Shown here: positions 32,541-41,677 of the stretch, piece after piece
Layout of the letters: each line of letters opens with the position of its first letter
Numbering within the stretch: the stretch's first letter is position 1
Assembly: GCA_000768855.1 (NCBI GenBank)
Contig: JRAN01000072.1
Span: 13,617-77,572 of the forward strand
Length of the DNA stretch: 63,956 bases
Reading direction: 5' to 3'
DNA from: Porphyromonadaceae bacterium COT-184 OH4590
GTDB taxonomy: Bacteria > Bacteroidota > Bacteroidia > Bacteroidales > Paludibacteraceae
Position numbers and translations under genes: made by a program
Notes under the pieces: generated by a model
What the model was told of the DNA's origin: nothing
Database searches by the model: none
The model's input: the letters and a program-made list of their open reading frames with translations, nothing else

Positions 32541-33560
32541 ATGAATAATCTATTTGTATATTGCGAAATAGAAGACGGCGTAATACTTGACGTAAGCCTT
32601 GAGCTTTTGACCAAGGGAAGAAGTCTTGCCAACGAACTCGGATGCAAACTCGAAGCTATTGTGGCAGGGCATAATCTTGAGGGTATCGACAAACAGGTTG
32701 CTCCCTATGGTGTAGATATATTACACGTCTTTGACGATAAGAGGTTGTATCCATACACTTCACTGCCCCACACTTCTATAATGATTAATCTTTTTAAAGA
32801 GGAACAACCACAAGTGTGCCTTATGGGAGCCACAGTGATAGGTCGCGATTTGGGACCTCGTGTCTCTTCTTCTCTTTTTTCAGGACTTACTGCCGACTGT
32901 ACCGCTCTGGAAATAGGTTCTCACGAAGACAAAAAAGCAGGTAAAACTTATGAGAATTTGCTTTATCAGATTCGTCCCGCTTTCGGAGGCAATATAGTAG
33001 CCACCATCATCAATCCAGATAATCGTCCGCAAATGGCAACGGTTCGCGAGGGAGTGATGAAAAAAGAGATATTCGACCCTAACTACAAAACAGAAGTAAT
33101 CAGACACGATGTATCAAAATATGTTTCGGAAGCCGACTTTGTAGTAGAGGTTATCGACAGGCATATACAAAAGGCAAAGCATAACCTCAAAGGCTCACCT
33201 ATTGTTGTTGCAGGGGGTTATGGCGTAGGTTCGAAAGAGAACTTCGACCTTCTTTTTGCACTTGCCAAAGAGTTGCACGCAGAGGTTGGAGCCACACGAG
33301 CCGCAGTAGATGCCGGATTTATAGACCACGACCGTCAAATAGGTCAGACAGGAGTAACGGTACGTCCAAAGCTCTATATCGCTTGCGGTATATCGGGACA
33401 AATACAGCATATTGCAGGAATGCAAGAGTCGGCAATGATAATATCCATCAACAATGATCCCAATGCACCTATAAACGCAATAGCGGATTATGTAATTAAC
33501 GGTACGGTCGAAGATGTTGTACCGAAAATGATTAAATACTATAAAAAGAATAGCAAATAA
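32541..33560 (+). CDS. etfA: Electron transfer flavoprotein alpha subunit
   Basis: 339 residues. The C-terminal FAD-binding domain is canonical: PIVVAGGYGVGSKENFDLLF, AEVGATRAAVDAGFIDHDRQ, IGQTGVTVRPKLYIACGISG and QIQHIAGMQESAMIISINND. The N-terminal half (VSLELLTKGRSLANELGCKL, YPYTSLPHTSIMINLFKEEQ) pairs with EtfB. It carries the redox-active FAD of the complex. The gene is between its partner and the acyl-CoA dehydrogenase. Confidence 0.95.
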   Translation: MNNLFVYCEIEDGVILDVSLELLTKGRSLANELGCKLEAIVAGHNLEGIDKQVAPYGVDILHVFDDKRLYPYTSLPHTSIMINLFKEEQPQVCLMGATVIGRDLGPRVSSSLFSGLTADCTALEIGSHEDKKAGKTYENLLYQIRPAFGGNIVATIINPDNRPQMATVREGVMKKEIFDPNYKTEVIRHDVSKYVSEADFVVEVIDRHIQKAKHNLKGSPIVVAGGYGVGSKENFDLLFALAKELHAEVGATRAAVDAGFIDHDRQIGQTGVTVRPKLYIACGISGQIQHIAGMQESAMIISINNDPNAPINAIADYVINGTVEDVVPKMIKYYKKNSK

Positions 33561-33614
33561 ATTTACTTTTGCTTATTAATACAAATAACCATTAAAATAC
33601 AAATCAGGTAAAAT

Positions 33615-35318
33615 ATGGCAAATTTTTATACAGACACTCCTTCGCTTAGGCTGAATCTTAAGCACGATTTGATGAAGCGTATTGTGGAGTTGAAAGAAAG
33701 AGATTTTACTGACCGACAAAAATACGATTATGCACCGACCGACCTATCAGATGCCATCGATTCTTATGACAAAGTACTCGAAGTGGCGGGTGAGATATGC
33801 GGTGAAATAATAGCACAAAATGCAGAGAGCGTCGACCACGAAGCCCCAACATTGAACAACAATCGTGTAACTTATGCCGAAGGCACTTCACGCAACCTTG
33901 AAGCAATGCGTAAGGCAGACCTTATGGGTGTTACAATTCCTCGCCGTTATAACGGATTAAACTTCCCTATCACGGTAAATGTAATGATTGCCGATATGAT
34001 TTCGCGTGCTGATGCTTCTTTCCAAAACGTTTGGGGACTGCAAGACTGTGCCGAAACTCTTTACGAATTCGGCAACAAGGACCAGCATTTGCGTTTTCTA
34101 CCACGTGTAGCAGGTGGCGAAACGATGTCGATGGACTTGACCGAGCCCGATGCAGGTTCAGATCTTCAGGCGGTTATGCTCAAAGCATCTTTCGACGAAA
34201 AAGAGAATTGCTGGCGTCTTAATGGAGTAAAACGTTTTATTACTAATGGAGATTCTGATATTCACCTTGTATTGGCACGTTCCGAAGAAGGAACAAAAGA
34301 TGGACGCGGCTTGTCGATGTTTGTGTATGACAAACGCGACGGTAGTGTCGATGTACGACGTATCGAAAACAAAATGGGTATCAAAGGCGCTCCGACATGT
34401 GAACTTGTTTATAAAAATGCAAAAGCCGAACTTGTAGGAGACCGCCGTCTTGGACTAATCAAGTATGTTATGGCTCTTATGAATGGAGCACGGCTCGGTA
34501 TAATAGCCCAATCGACAGGTATTTCGGAAGCCGCTTATCGTGAGGCTTATGCTTATGCTTTGGACAGAAAACAGTTTGGCAAAGCTATTATAGAATTTCC
34601 ACCGGTGTATGAGATGCTTGCTTTGATGCGTGCCAAAGCCGATGCCTCTCGTGCAATGCTTTATGAGACAGCTCGTTTTGTTGATATATATAAAACTTTG
34701 GAAGACATTGCCCGCGAACGCCAACTTACACCCGAAGAACGTCAGGAGATGAAAAAGTACTCCAAACTTGCCGATGCATATACTCCGATGGGCAAAGGTA
34801 TGGCTTCCGAATTTGCCAACCAGAATGCATACGACTGTATTCAAATACACGGTGGTTCGGGATATATGAAAGACTATACCTGTGAACGACTTGCACGCGA
34901 TGCACGTATCACCAATATCTACGAAGGTACTACACAATTGCAGGTGGTGGCTGCAATACGCCACGTTACCACAGGCACATATCTGGCTCAATTGCACACA
35001 TACGAACAAGAGATATTCGACGAAAAGCTCAATCCACTAAAACAACGCCTCATAGAGATGACAAATATTTATGAAGAACTGGTCAATAAAGTGGTTGGAG
35101 TCAAAAATCCCGAGTTTATCGACTTTATGGCACGCCGTTTGGTGGAAGCAGCCTCTCACTGCGTATTTGGCTACCTGCTTTTGCATGATGCCAACCAAGA
35201 CGAGCAATATCTGTCTTCTGCAGAAGTTTATATCCGTTATGGTGAGGCAGAGATAGCAAAAATCCGTTCTTATATCAATAATTTCAAAACAGAAGAGCTG
35301 GATTTATATAAAAAATGA
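33615..35318 (+). CDS. Acyl-CoA dehydrogenase family protein
   Basis: 567 residues, longer than the usual 380 because of an extra C-terminal region (from about 445). The core has TAPDAGSD-like SMDLTEPDAGSDLQAVM, RLNGVKRFITNGDSDIHLVL, GLSMFVYDKRDGS, RLGIIAQSTGISEAAYREAY, DRKQFGKAIIEFPPVYEMLA and QIHGGSGYMKDYTCERLARD, followed by ITNIYEGTTQLQ with the likely catalytic Glu. It oxidises an acyl-CoA and passes electrons to the adjacent EtfAB. In anaerobes this trio may also act in electron bifurcation; the substrate cannot be read from the sequence. A terminator follows directly. Confidence 0.92.
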   Translation: MANFYTDTPSLRLNLKHDLMKRIVELKERDFTDRQKYDYAPTDLSDAIDSYDKVLEVAGEICGEIIAQNAESVDHEAPTLNNNRVTYAEGTSRNLEAMRKADLMGVTIPRRYNGLNFPITVNVMIADMISRADASFQNVWGLQDCAETLYEFGNKDQHLRFLPRVAGGETMSMDLTEPDAGSDLQAVMLKASFDEKENCWRLNGVKRFITNGDSDIHLVLARSEEGTKDGRGLSMFVYDKRDGSVDVRRIENKMGIKGAPTCELVYKNAKAELVGDRRLGLIKYVMALMNGARLGIIAQSTGISEAAYREAYAYALDRKQFGKAIIEFPPVYEMLALMRAKADASRAMLYETARFVDIYKTLEDIARERQLTPEERQEMKKYSKLADAYTPMGKGMASEFANQNAYDCIQIHGGSGYMKDYTCERLARDARITNIYEGTTQLQVVAAIRHVTTGTYLAQLHTYEQEIFDEKLNPLKQRLIEMTNIYEELVNKVVGVKNPEFIDFMARRLVEAASHCVFGYLLLHDANQDEQYLSSAEVYIRYGEAEIAKIRSYINNFKTEELDLYKK

Positions 35319-35321
35319 TGA

Positions 35322-35356
35322 ACAAAAAAGGGACTTTAAAAAAGTCCCTTTTTTGT
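35322..35356. terminator. Bidirectional rho-independent terminator
   Basis: A 16-bp perfect stem (ACAAAAAAGGGACTTT with its complement) with a 3-nt loop and T runs on both sides. It lies between the convergent acyl-CoA dehydrogenase and phosphoethanolamine transferase genes and can serve both. Confidence 0.9.
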
Positions 35357-35376
35357 TGTTGGTAATTAACACAAAA

Positions 35377-36927
35377 TCATTCAAAAATATTCATTTCCTC
35401 TTTATAAACAGGGCTATCTATAGATAGAAATTTCAGAACACTATGAAAAACATGATGTTGTGAGAGTGTTCCTATATTTTTGAGTTTTGTGTTACTGTCC
35501 GAGACCCACACTATAAAAGGTATCTCATACTGTTCAGCAGGCGCAAAACTCATATCCGCACCATGCATATAAAGATTGTTTTCGCCCAACGACTCACCAT
35601 GGTCTGAGACAAAAATCATAGTACTTTTGTAATCGGTCAATTGGTTAAGCTCTTTGATTACAGAATATAATATGTAGTCGGTATACACAATGGTATTGTC
35701 ATAAGCATTGTATAATTCTTCTTGAGAACACTTTTCGAGTTCGACCCTGTTGCAGACAGGAGTAAAATGTTCGAAATGTTTCGGATATTTATTGAAATAG
35801 TCAGGACCATGACTTGTACTTGTGTGAAGTACTATAAAAACCTTATCTTTTTGAGATTCGAGTATTTGTTCCTTTAGCCCGGACAGAAGCATTCCGTCAA
35901 ATCCGCACTCATCACCTGCACATATCTGTTTTAGATAATCGGCATTCTGATATTTCTCGACACTGATAGTGGAGGGTTCACCTGTATTATTAGTCCGCCA
36001 AACAACCTCTATTCCTGTTCGTTGCAGATAGTTTGGTAAGGGTTCGTACATTTTACTTGTCTTTTCATATTCCAAAATAGCCTTTACACCCGCAATGGTA
36101 TAGGTAGCCACCGAATTTGCATCGAAATGATAGAGTCTCTCTGTGGCAGATAGCAAAGGATTTGTGTTTTTGGCATAACCATACAGAGAGAAGTTTTTTC
36201 TACGGGCAGACTCCCCTATAACCAAGACTAAAACAGCTTTTTCGTCGTTTTTTATTGTGGCATCGGGCAGAAGTATCTCCTTACGATTTTGCTTATATTT
36301 ATGAACATAATATCTCGCCGTATTTACCGTATACGACCAAGGCAAAAGCAATGACCCAAGAGGCTCGGAATGACGATGAATCCACGCTATGTTACCAATG
36401 TTTATCGTCAATACGATAAGAGAAAACAAAAGTGTAGCAGAAAAGGTGATAATAAATTGTTTGAATTTGACCGAACGTAATCTCGCCACCATCATATATA
36501 TACTTGGTAATAAGCCAAATACTACCACATAGACAACAAACTTGAACGAGAAAAAACTAAAGGCTTCATTAAAGTTGGTATTGATAACATTACTCATCAT
36601 AGTCTCGTCTATCATAACTCCGTAAGTATTTATAAAATACAGACTTATAGCATTGAGAATAAAGAAGAGCGATAGTATTGTCTTGCCAAAATATCTACTT
36701 ATATAGCATAACAGATAAAAGACTAAGGCATTGGCTGCAAAAACTAAAATTATCAAACTGATCAATATCACTGCAACATTGAAACTTCGGCTATCCACAT
36801 TGCCAACAACAAACTTGATGATTGGGAAATGGAATAGAATTAAATTCAAAAAACTTACTATCAGGGCAAAATAGTGAATGGGGATATTAAGAAAAGGTTC
36901 TTTTAGTTTGGTCAATCTTTGTGTCAT
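35377..36927 (-). CDS. EptA-like lipid A phosphoethanolamine transferase
   Basis: 516 residues: five N-terminal membrane helices (about 15-180) and a periplasmic sulfatase-fold domain. LVLVIGESARRKNFSLYGYA carries the metal-binding Glu, SVATYTIAGVKAILEYEKT is where the nucleophilic Thr lies, HTSTSHGPDYFNKYPKHF and VSDHGESLGENNLYMHGADM are the typical metal-binding loops. Such enzymes add phosphoethanolamine to lipid A and lower binding of cationic peptides. The SCGTAT-type motif before the Thr of Gram-negative EptA is not present as such, so the site is divergent. It is divergent from the GH13 gene. Confidence 0.88.
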   Translation of the reverse strand: MTQRLTKLKEPFLNIPIHYFALIVSFLNLILFHFPIIKFVVGNVDSRSFNVAVILISLIILVFAANALVFYLLCYISRYFGKTILSLFFILNAISLYFINTYGVMIDETMMSNVINTNFNEAFSFFSFKFVVYVVVFGLLPSIYMMVARLRSVKFKQFIITFSATLLFSLIVLTINIGNIAWIHRHSEPLGSLLLPWSYTVNTARYYVHKYKQNRKEILLPDATIKNDEKAVLVLVIGESARRKNFSLYGYAKNTNPLLSATERLYHFDANSVATYTIAGVKAILEYEKTSKMYEPLPNYLQRTGIEVVWRTNNTGEPSTISVEKYQNADYLKQICAGDECGFDGMLLSGLKEQILESQKDKVFIVLHTSTSHGPDYFNKYPKHFEHFTPVCNRVELEKCSQEELYNAYDNTIVYTDYILYSVIKELNQLTDYKSTMIFVSDHGESLGENNLYMHGADMSFAPAEQYEIPFIVWVSDSNTKLKNIGTLSQHHVFHSVLKFLSIDSPVYKEEMNIFE

Positions 36928-37092
36928 AAGAATATACTCACATTTACTTCTTGTTATTTTTTAGCAAAATACTTGCTATTACTATTTAATTATTTGTTTG
37001 TTATGAATACAAAGTGCAAAATTATAACTTTTATTTTAGCCAACCAATATTTTGTTGTAACTTCGTGGCAACGGATTGGATTTTTTTCTTTT

Positions 37093-38772
37093 ATGGGTAA
37101 GATAATTATATATCAAGCATTGGTAAGGCATTTTTCGTTAAAAAAAGGAGTTGATAAACCCTACGGCACAATTGAGGAGAATGGTTGCGGAGGCTTTCGG
37201 TCGTTTAGCAACAAGGCTCTAAAAGAGATAAAAAAACTCGGTTGTACGCATATTTGGTTTACTGGCGTTATCGAACATGCTTCACAGACAGCATACCCCG
37301 ACATCGGTATCTTTGGTGACAGCCCCGATATAGTAAAAGGAATAGCCGGGTCGCCTTATGCTGTCAGAGACTATTACAATGTCAGCCCCGATCTTGCTAT
37401 CGACCCAAAACTACGAATGAAAGAGTTTGAGGATATGGTATATCGTAATCATCAACAGAATTTGCATGTAGTCATCGACTTTGTCCCCAATCATGTGGCA
37501 CGCTGTTACAAATCAATATCCAAACCTTCGGGTGAGAGTGATTTTGGCGAAACCGACAACAAAAATTCTTCGTTCTCGAACCAAAACAATTTCTATTATT
37601 TCCCCAACGAAAAATTTAATCCTCAATTCCCCCTAATAACCTATGAAGAATACCCTGCCAAAGCCACAGGTAACGACTGCTTTACGCCATCGCCCTCAAA
37701 AAACGATTGGTACGAAACCGCAAAACTAAATTACGGAATCGATTACCTAAACAACGGTAACAGACATTTCGACCCACTGCCGGATACATGGATAAAAATG
37801 AGAAACATATTAATATTTTGGGCATCAAAAGGCATTGACGGCTTTCGATGCGATATGGCAGAGATGGTCCCGGTAGAGTTTTGGCATTGGGCTATAGGCG
37901 AAGTCAAACGCCAATATCCGCACCTTATCTTTATTGCCGAAATATACAACCCCACACAATACCGCCCATATATCGACTATGGCGGGTTCGACTATCTTTA
38001 CGACAAAGTCGGTCTGTATGATACCTTGCGTGATGTGGTGCAAAACGGAAAACCTGCCAAATATATTTCGAATTGCTGGCATAGTGTTGGCGATATTCAA
38101 GGCAAAATGCTCAACTTCCTCGAAAACCACGACGAACAACGTATAGCTTCCGATTTTTTTGCCTCCGACCCGCAGAGAGCTATCCCTGCCCTCATAGTAT
38201 CGACAATGATGAATACCAACCCGTTTCTGCTATATGCGGGGCAAGAGCTTGGAGAAAAAGGTATGGACAATAGCGGATTCAGCGGGATAGACGGCAGAAG
38301 CTCCATTTTCGACTACTATCAGCCGGATACTATAAGGAGATGGGTAGATGGTGGCAATTACAGCCTCCGACAATTGTCGGAAGACGAAAAAAAACTACGG
38401 ATAAAATATAAAAAAATACTTACTATATGCCACACCCAAAGGGCAATATCCGAAGGACTTTTTTACGATTTAACATACGCAAACATCGAAAACCCCGACT
38501 TCAATTCCGAAAGATGCTTTGCTTTTTTGCGTAAATATCAAGAAGAATTATTACTGATAGTAGCCAACTTTGCAGAAGCTCCCCAAAACCTAAAAATAGT
38601 AATTCCGCATCATGCCTTTGATTTTTGGGGTATAACCCCATCACTCGGCTCGAAGGTAAAGGCTAAAGAGCTATTGACCGAAAAAGAGTTAGAAATATCG
38701 TTTGCACCCTACATCCCCACAGAATTAACAGTAGAGGCAAATACAGGAATGGTATTGAGAATAATATTTTGA
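37093..38772 (+). CDS. GH13 alpha-amylase-family glycoside hydrolase
   Basis: 559 residues from ATG at 37093 (MGKIIIYQALVRHFSL); longer in-frame starts only add a hydrophobic stretch without a domain. All four GH13 regions are present: VIDFVPNHVARCY (I), GFRCDMAEMVPVEF (II, nucleophile Asp), HLIFIAEIYNPTQY (III, acid/base Glu) and NFLENHDEQRIAS (IV, Asp). There is no signal peptide, so it acts in the cytoplasm, probably on maltodextrin or a storage polymer. It begins 165 nt from the divergent transferase gene. Confidence 0.88.
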   Translation: MGKIIIYQALVRHFSLKKGVDKPYGTIEENGCGGFRSFSNKALKEIKKLGCTHIWFTGVIEHASQTAYPDIGIFGDSPDIVKGIAGSPYAVRDYYNVSPDLAIDPKLRMKEFEDMVYRNHQQNLHVVIDFVPNHVARCYKSISKPSGESDFGETDNKNSSFSNQNNFYYFPNEKFNPQFPLITYEEYPAKATGNDCFTPSPSKNDWYETAKLNYGIDYLNNGNRHFDPLPDTWIKMRNILIFWASKGIDGFRCDMAEMVPVEFWHWAIGEVKRQYPHLIFIAEIYNPTQYRPYIDYGGFDYLYDKVGLYDTLRDVVQNGKPAKYISNCWHSVGDIQGKMLNFLENHDEQRIASDFFASDPQRAIPALIVSTMMNTNPFLLYAGQELGEKGMDNSGFSGIDGRSSIFDYYQPDTIRRWVDGGNYSLRQLSEDEKKLRIKYKKILTICHTQRAISEGLFYDLTYANIENPDFNSERCFAFLRKYQEELLLIVANFAEAPQNLKIVIPHHAFDFWGITPSLGSKVKAKELLTEKELEISFAPYIPTELTVEANTGMVLRIIF

Positions 38773-38880
38773 CATTCACGGCAGAATTAACTATGGCACC
38801 TTTTTACTCTGAAAAACAAACACTTATTGTTTTGTATTGACAAAAAATAACTTAAAAAAGTAAACTTATTTTAGCTTTTG

Positions 38881-38912
38881 TTTGGAAATATAAAATAAAT
38901 ATCCTATCTTTG
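38881..38912 (+). promoter_or_regulatory. Promoter of the contractile injection system operon
   Basis: TTTG (38881-38884), exactly 20 nt, and TATCTTTG (38905-38912) are an almost ideal Bacteroidota promoter. The leader of about 150 nt ends in GGAGGAGGG (39051-39059), an unusually strong ribosome-binding site 7 nt before the first ATG. Confidence 0.8.
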
Positions 38913-39066
38913 CCATACTATTGACTGTATCAATATGTATATTCAAAAAATAAATATACGAGGAATTACACGATACATTTCAATCGATTGATAAACAAGA
39001 TATCGGATACAATAAAGCAATTTATTCGTAAAAAAATGTATCAGTTTTTTGGAGGAGGGTAACACT

Positions 39067-40893
39067 ATGAAAATCTTAAAACAAAACAGAGACGCACTTG
39101 GTGTTTCGAGGAGAGCGGATAGAGCTACACAGCGTTCTGCCCCTTCGCGACAGATGCTTGTACAACCCAAGTTGGAACTTACCACACCCGGCGACAGCTA
39201 CGAACGAGAAGCCGACCGTATGGCTGACTACGTGATGCGAAAGCCTTTTGGTGTTAGTTCTATATCAATGCCTTCGACTGTCGTTGCCAACCAACCCAAA
39301 ATTTTGCGACGAGCCACAGGCTCCTACTCAGATATAGCGGTGGACAGTGCCACCGAGAGTGGCATACACGCCTCGCGTGGTGGCGGACAGCCATTACCCA
39401 CTGACCTACGCGCACGTATGGAGAGCGGTTTCGGTACCGATTTCTCCGGAGTACGGCTGCACACAGGCTCTGCGGCCGAGACTATGAGCAGCGACCTAAA
39501 CGCCAAAGCCTTTACCTACGGCAACGACATATACTTCAACCGTGGGCAGTATAGCCCAAATACCACCGCAGGGCAACACCTGATAGCCCACGAGTTAACC
39601 CATATGGTGCAACAGAGCGGGAAGGTGGGGAGAATCCCTATCGATGGAGAGTACAATCCATTCTTCTCAGAATTCTTAGAACAGAAACGATTGGCTGAAT
39701 TAAAGGAAGCTGAAACTACATTAGAAATGACAAACTTTATTTTAGAATCACAATGGGTAAAAGAAAAAGTACTTGGCGAGTATTTATTTAACAAGCTCAA
39801 GTGGAATTATTTAAAAGAAGAAAGAAGTACACAAAAACCGGTGGTAATAGTTGTATTAACGAGCCATGCAGCTGCTTGCCAAGGGAATGTTTCTGGAAAA
39901 TGTGCATTTGAGGAGGTGGAGCCTGGAATACTCTGGAATACTATTAAAGGTCCAATATCTTCATTGCTTGAAAACAGTGGAGACAAACGAGTATTGATGA
40001 TTCAAGCCCCAAGAAGTAATCAAGACTTGATAGATAAGATAAAAAAAATCAGTAGGGATTACGGTCTAATAAAAGACATAGTATTTCGAGGACATGGAAA
40101 TAGCAACATAATATCTCTCAACAAAGGTTATAATATCACAACTATAAATAGCACTCCTTCACGGGATTCAAGTCTACTCATATCAACAATAGTACAGGAA
40201 ATGGACAAAAATAGACCAAACGCCATCATCTTCGCTGGGTGCCTAACAGATGCTGACAGTAACATATCATCGGGATTGTCTCAAAGCGTAAGACATTATC
40301 TAAAAATCCACCACCCAAATTTAAATACTAATGTTCAAGGTAACGAAGCTTCTGTATCAACGGAAGACCAAATTCTTTCCTATGAAGAAGAGAATCTTAA
40401 ACTTGCCAATACAAAGGCCACTTCAGCTCCTAATTCCACAGGGGAGCGACGTAATTATAGAGACTGTGAAGACACAGGAATACTATGGAATATGATAGGC
40501 AAACTAGACCCTAATACTAAAGTCTTATACGATGACGCTAACATACTTCAATATTGCGACTCCGGTAATATTGAAGATATTTCAATAAAAAAAACGATCA
40601 CAACTACTACAGGAACATCTAGGGATGTCAATCTTATCATAAGAACCAGAGCTCTTATTAATTTTGTCAACAACAACAGACAAGGGCAGAATACACCCTT
40701 GATATCCCAGAGTGACATGCTGATTTTTTTGCACAAAATCGCAGAAAAACATAGCGCAGTATTCGCAGCAAGCAGAAAAATATCGACAATAAAAAATGGT
40801 GAAATAATAATAGAGTACAATGATATACAAAAACTGTATAATGCAACCATTAACCAAACAACAGGAAGCAACAACAATAGAACACAAAGATAA
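39067..40893 (+). CDS. eCIS effector: DUF4157 core domain with a caspase-like C-terminal candidate
   Basis: 608 residues. The start at MKILKQNRDALGV has the strong ribosome-binding site just before it. A basic N-terminus precedes the eCIS-core (DUF4157) domain, about residues 40-185: PGDSYEREADRMADYVM, FGTDFSGVRLHTGS, NDIYFNRGQYSPNTTAGQHL and the zincin-type HELTH at 175-179. DUF4157 marks proteins loaded into or associated with extracellular contractile injection systems. The C-terminal part has VVIVVLTSHAAAC, KDIVFRGHGNSNIISL (His343-Gly344) and NAIIFAGCLTDAD (Cys392); a His and Cys 49 residues apart is typical of clan CD peptidases such as caspases. Base composition drops sharply after about residue 195, which suggests the tail was acquired separately. 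Function as a peptidase toxin is inference. Confidence 0.8.
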   Translation: MKILKQNRDALGVSRRADRATQRSAPSRQMLVQPKLELTTPGDSYEREADRMADYVMRKPFGVSSISMPSTVVANQPKILRRATGSYSDIAVDSATESGIHASRGGGQPLPTDLRARMESGFGTDFSGVRLHTGSAAETMSSDLNAKAFTYGNDIYFNRGQYSPNTTAGQHLIAHELTHMVQQSGKVGRIPIDGEYNPFFSEFLEQKRLAELKEAETTLEMTNFILESQWVKEKVLGEYLFNKLKWNYLKEERSTQKPVVIVVLTSHAAACQGNVSGKCAFEEVEPGILWNTIKGPISSLLENSGDKRVLMIQAPRSNQDLIDKIKKISRDYGLIKDIVFRGHGNSNIISLNKGYNITTINSTPSRDSSLLISTIVQEMDKNRPNAIIFAGCLTDADSNISSGLSQSVRHYLKIHHPNLNTNVQGNEASVSTEDQILSYEEENLKLANTKATSAPNSTGERRNYRDCEDTGILWNMIGKLDPNTKVLYDDANILQYCDSGNIEDISIKKTITTTTGTSRDVNLIIRTRALINFVNNNRQGQNTPLISQSDMLIFLHKIAEKHSAVFAASRKISTIKNGEIIIEYNDIQKLYNATINQTTGSNNNRTQR

Positions 40894-40902
40894 ATATTCA
40901 TA

Positions 40903-41619
40903 ATGCCCCTACACAAATCACTAACATTTATCAAGCAGAAAGTTGAGGCAATGATTAAAGCCTCGACAGTAGAGACCTACCTCGACAGTATCGGCAAAGA
41001 CGATGTAAAGGAGGGTGTATATGTGTCGCTGCTATACGCCGAAGAGGAAAAGACATTGAAAAACAATGAGTATATGCAGACCTACTATGAAGGAAATGAC
41101 AAGACTAAGGCTATCGTGGGCTATGCCAATGTAGGACCCAAAATATACCTCAATCTCTATGTACTTATCGTCTCCACCTATACTCCTTATGAAGAGGCGT
41201 TAAAACATATATCGAGCATCATCGCCGGTTTTAGAAACAAAAATGTTTACCGCAGATTTAAAAATGACGAAGATAAAATAGTAGATGAATTGGGCAACGG
41301 ATTTGAGATATTAGATAAACTGGTTTTCGATATTCATACGCTCAATTTCGAACAGAACAGCTCTCTATGGCAAAGTATCGGCACCAAGTTGTATCCCTAT
41401 ATCGTATATAAAGTGAGAGCTATTGCCTTTGTACCAACAGACGACATGAAGATTCAACTTCCGGTCGAAAAGATTTTGGGTTACGTTCACAGTTCGGATG
41501 ACCCGAAAAATGAGGCAACAGAATACAAGAAAAGCGTCGGAACATTGGAGACTTCGGAGCCCATAAACAAAAAAGGACGCATTGAGATAATAAATTCAAA
41601 ACGACCGAAACACAAATAA
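40903..41619 (+). CDS. Pvc16-like sheath/tube cap protein (DUF4255)
   Basis: 238 residues with the Pvc16 N-terminal (DUF4255) pattern: LYAEEEKTLKNN, PKIYLNLYVLIVSTYTPYEE, KHISSIIAGFRNKNVY and EQNSSLWQSIGTKLYPYIVY followed by KVRAIAF. In known eCIS this protein caps the distal end of the tube and sheath. It lies 9 nt behind the effector and 58 nt before the sheath gene, so it belongs to the same transcript. In Photorhabdus the homologue is last in the cluster; here it is near the start. Confidence 0.85.
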   Translation: MPLHKSLTFIKQKVEAMIKASTVETYLDSIGKDDVKEGVYVSLLYAEEEKTLKNNEYMQTYYEGNDKTKAIVGYANVGPKIYLNLYVLIVSTYTPYEEALKHISSIIAGFRNKNVYRRFKNDEDKIVDELGNGFEILDKLVFDIHTLNFEQNSSLWQSIGTKLYPYIVYKVRAIAFVPTDDMKIQLPVEKILGYVHSSDDPKNEATEYKKSVGTLETSEPINKKGRIEIINSKRPKHK

Positions 41620-41677
41620 TACAAATATAAAACCGAGATATAATTAACCATTATAAAACTTAAAAAAATTATTAACT

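Noticed and set aside
36919-37092. Longer start for the GH13 gene giving a signal-like N-terminus
   Set aside because: It would overlap the divergent transferase start, and the enzyme domain begins directly at the chosen Met; no cleavage site follows the hydrophobic part.
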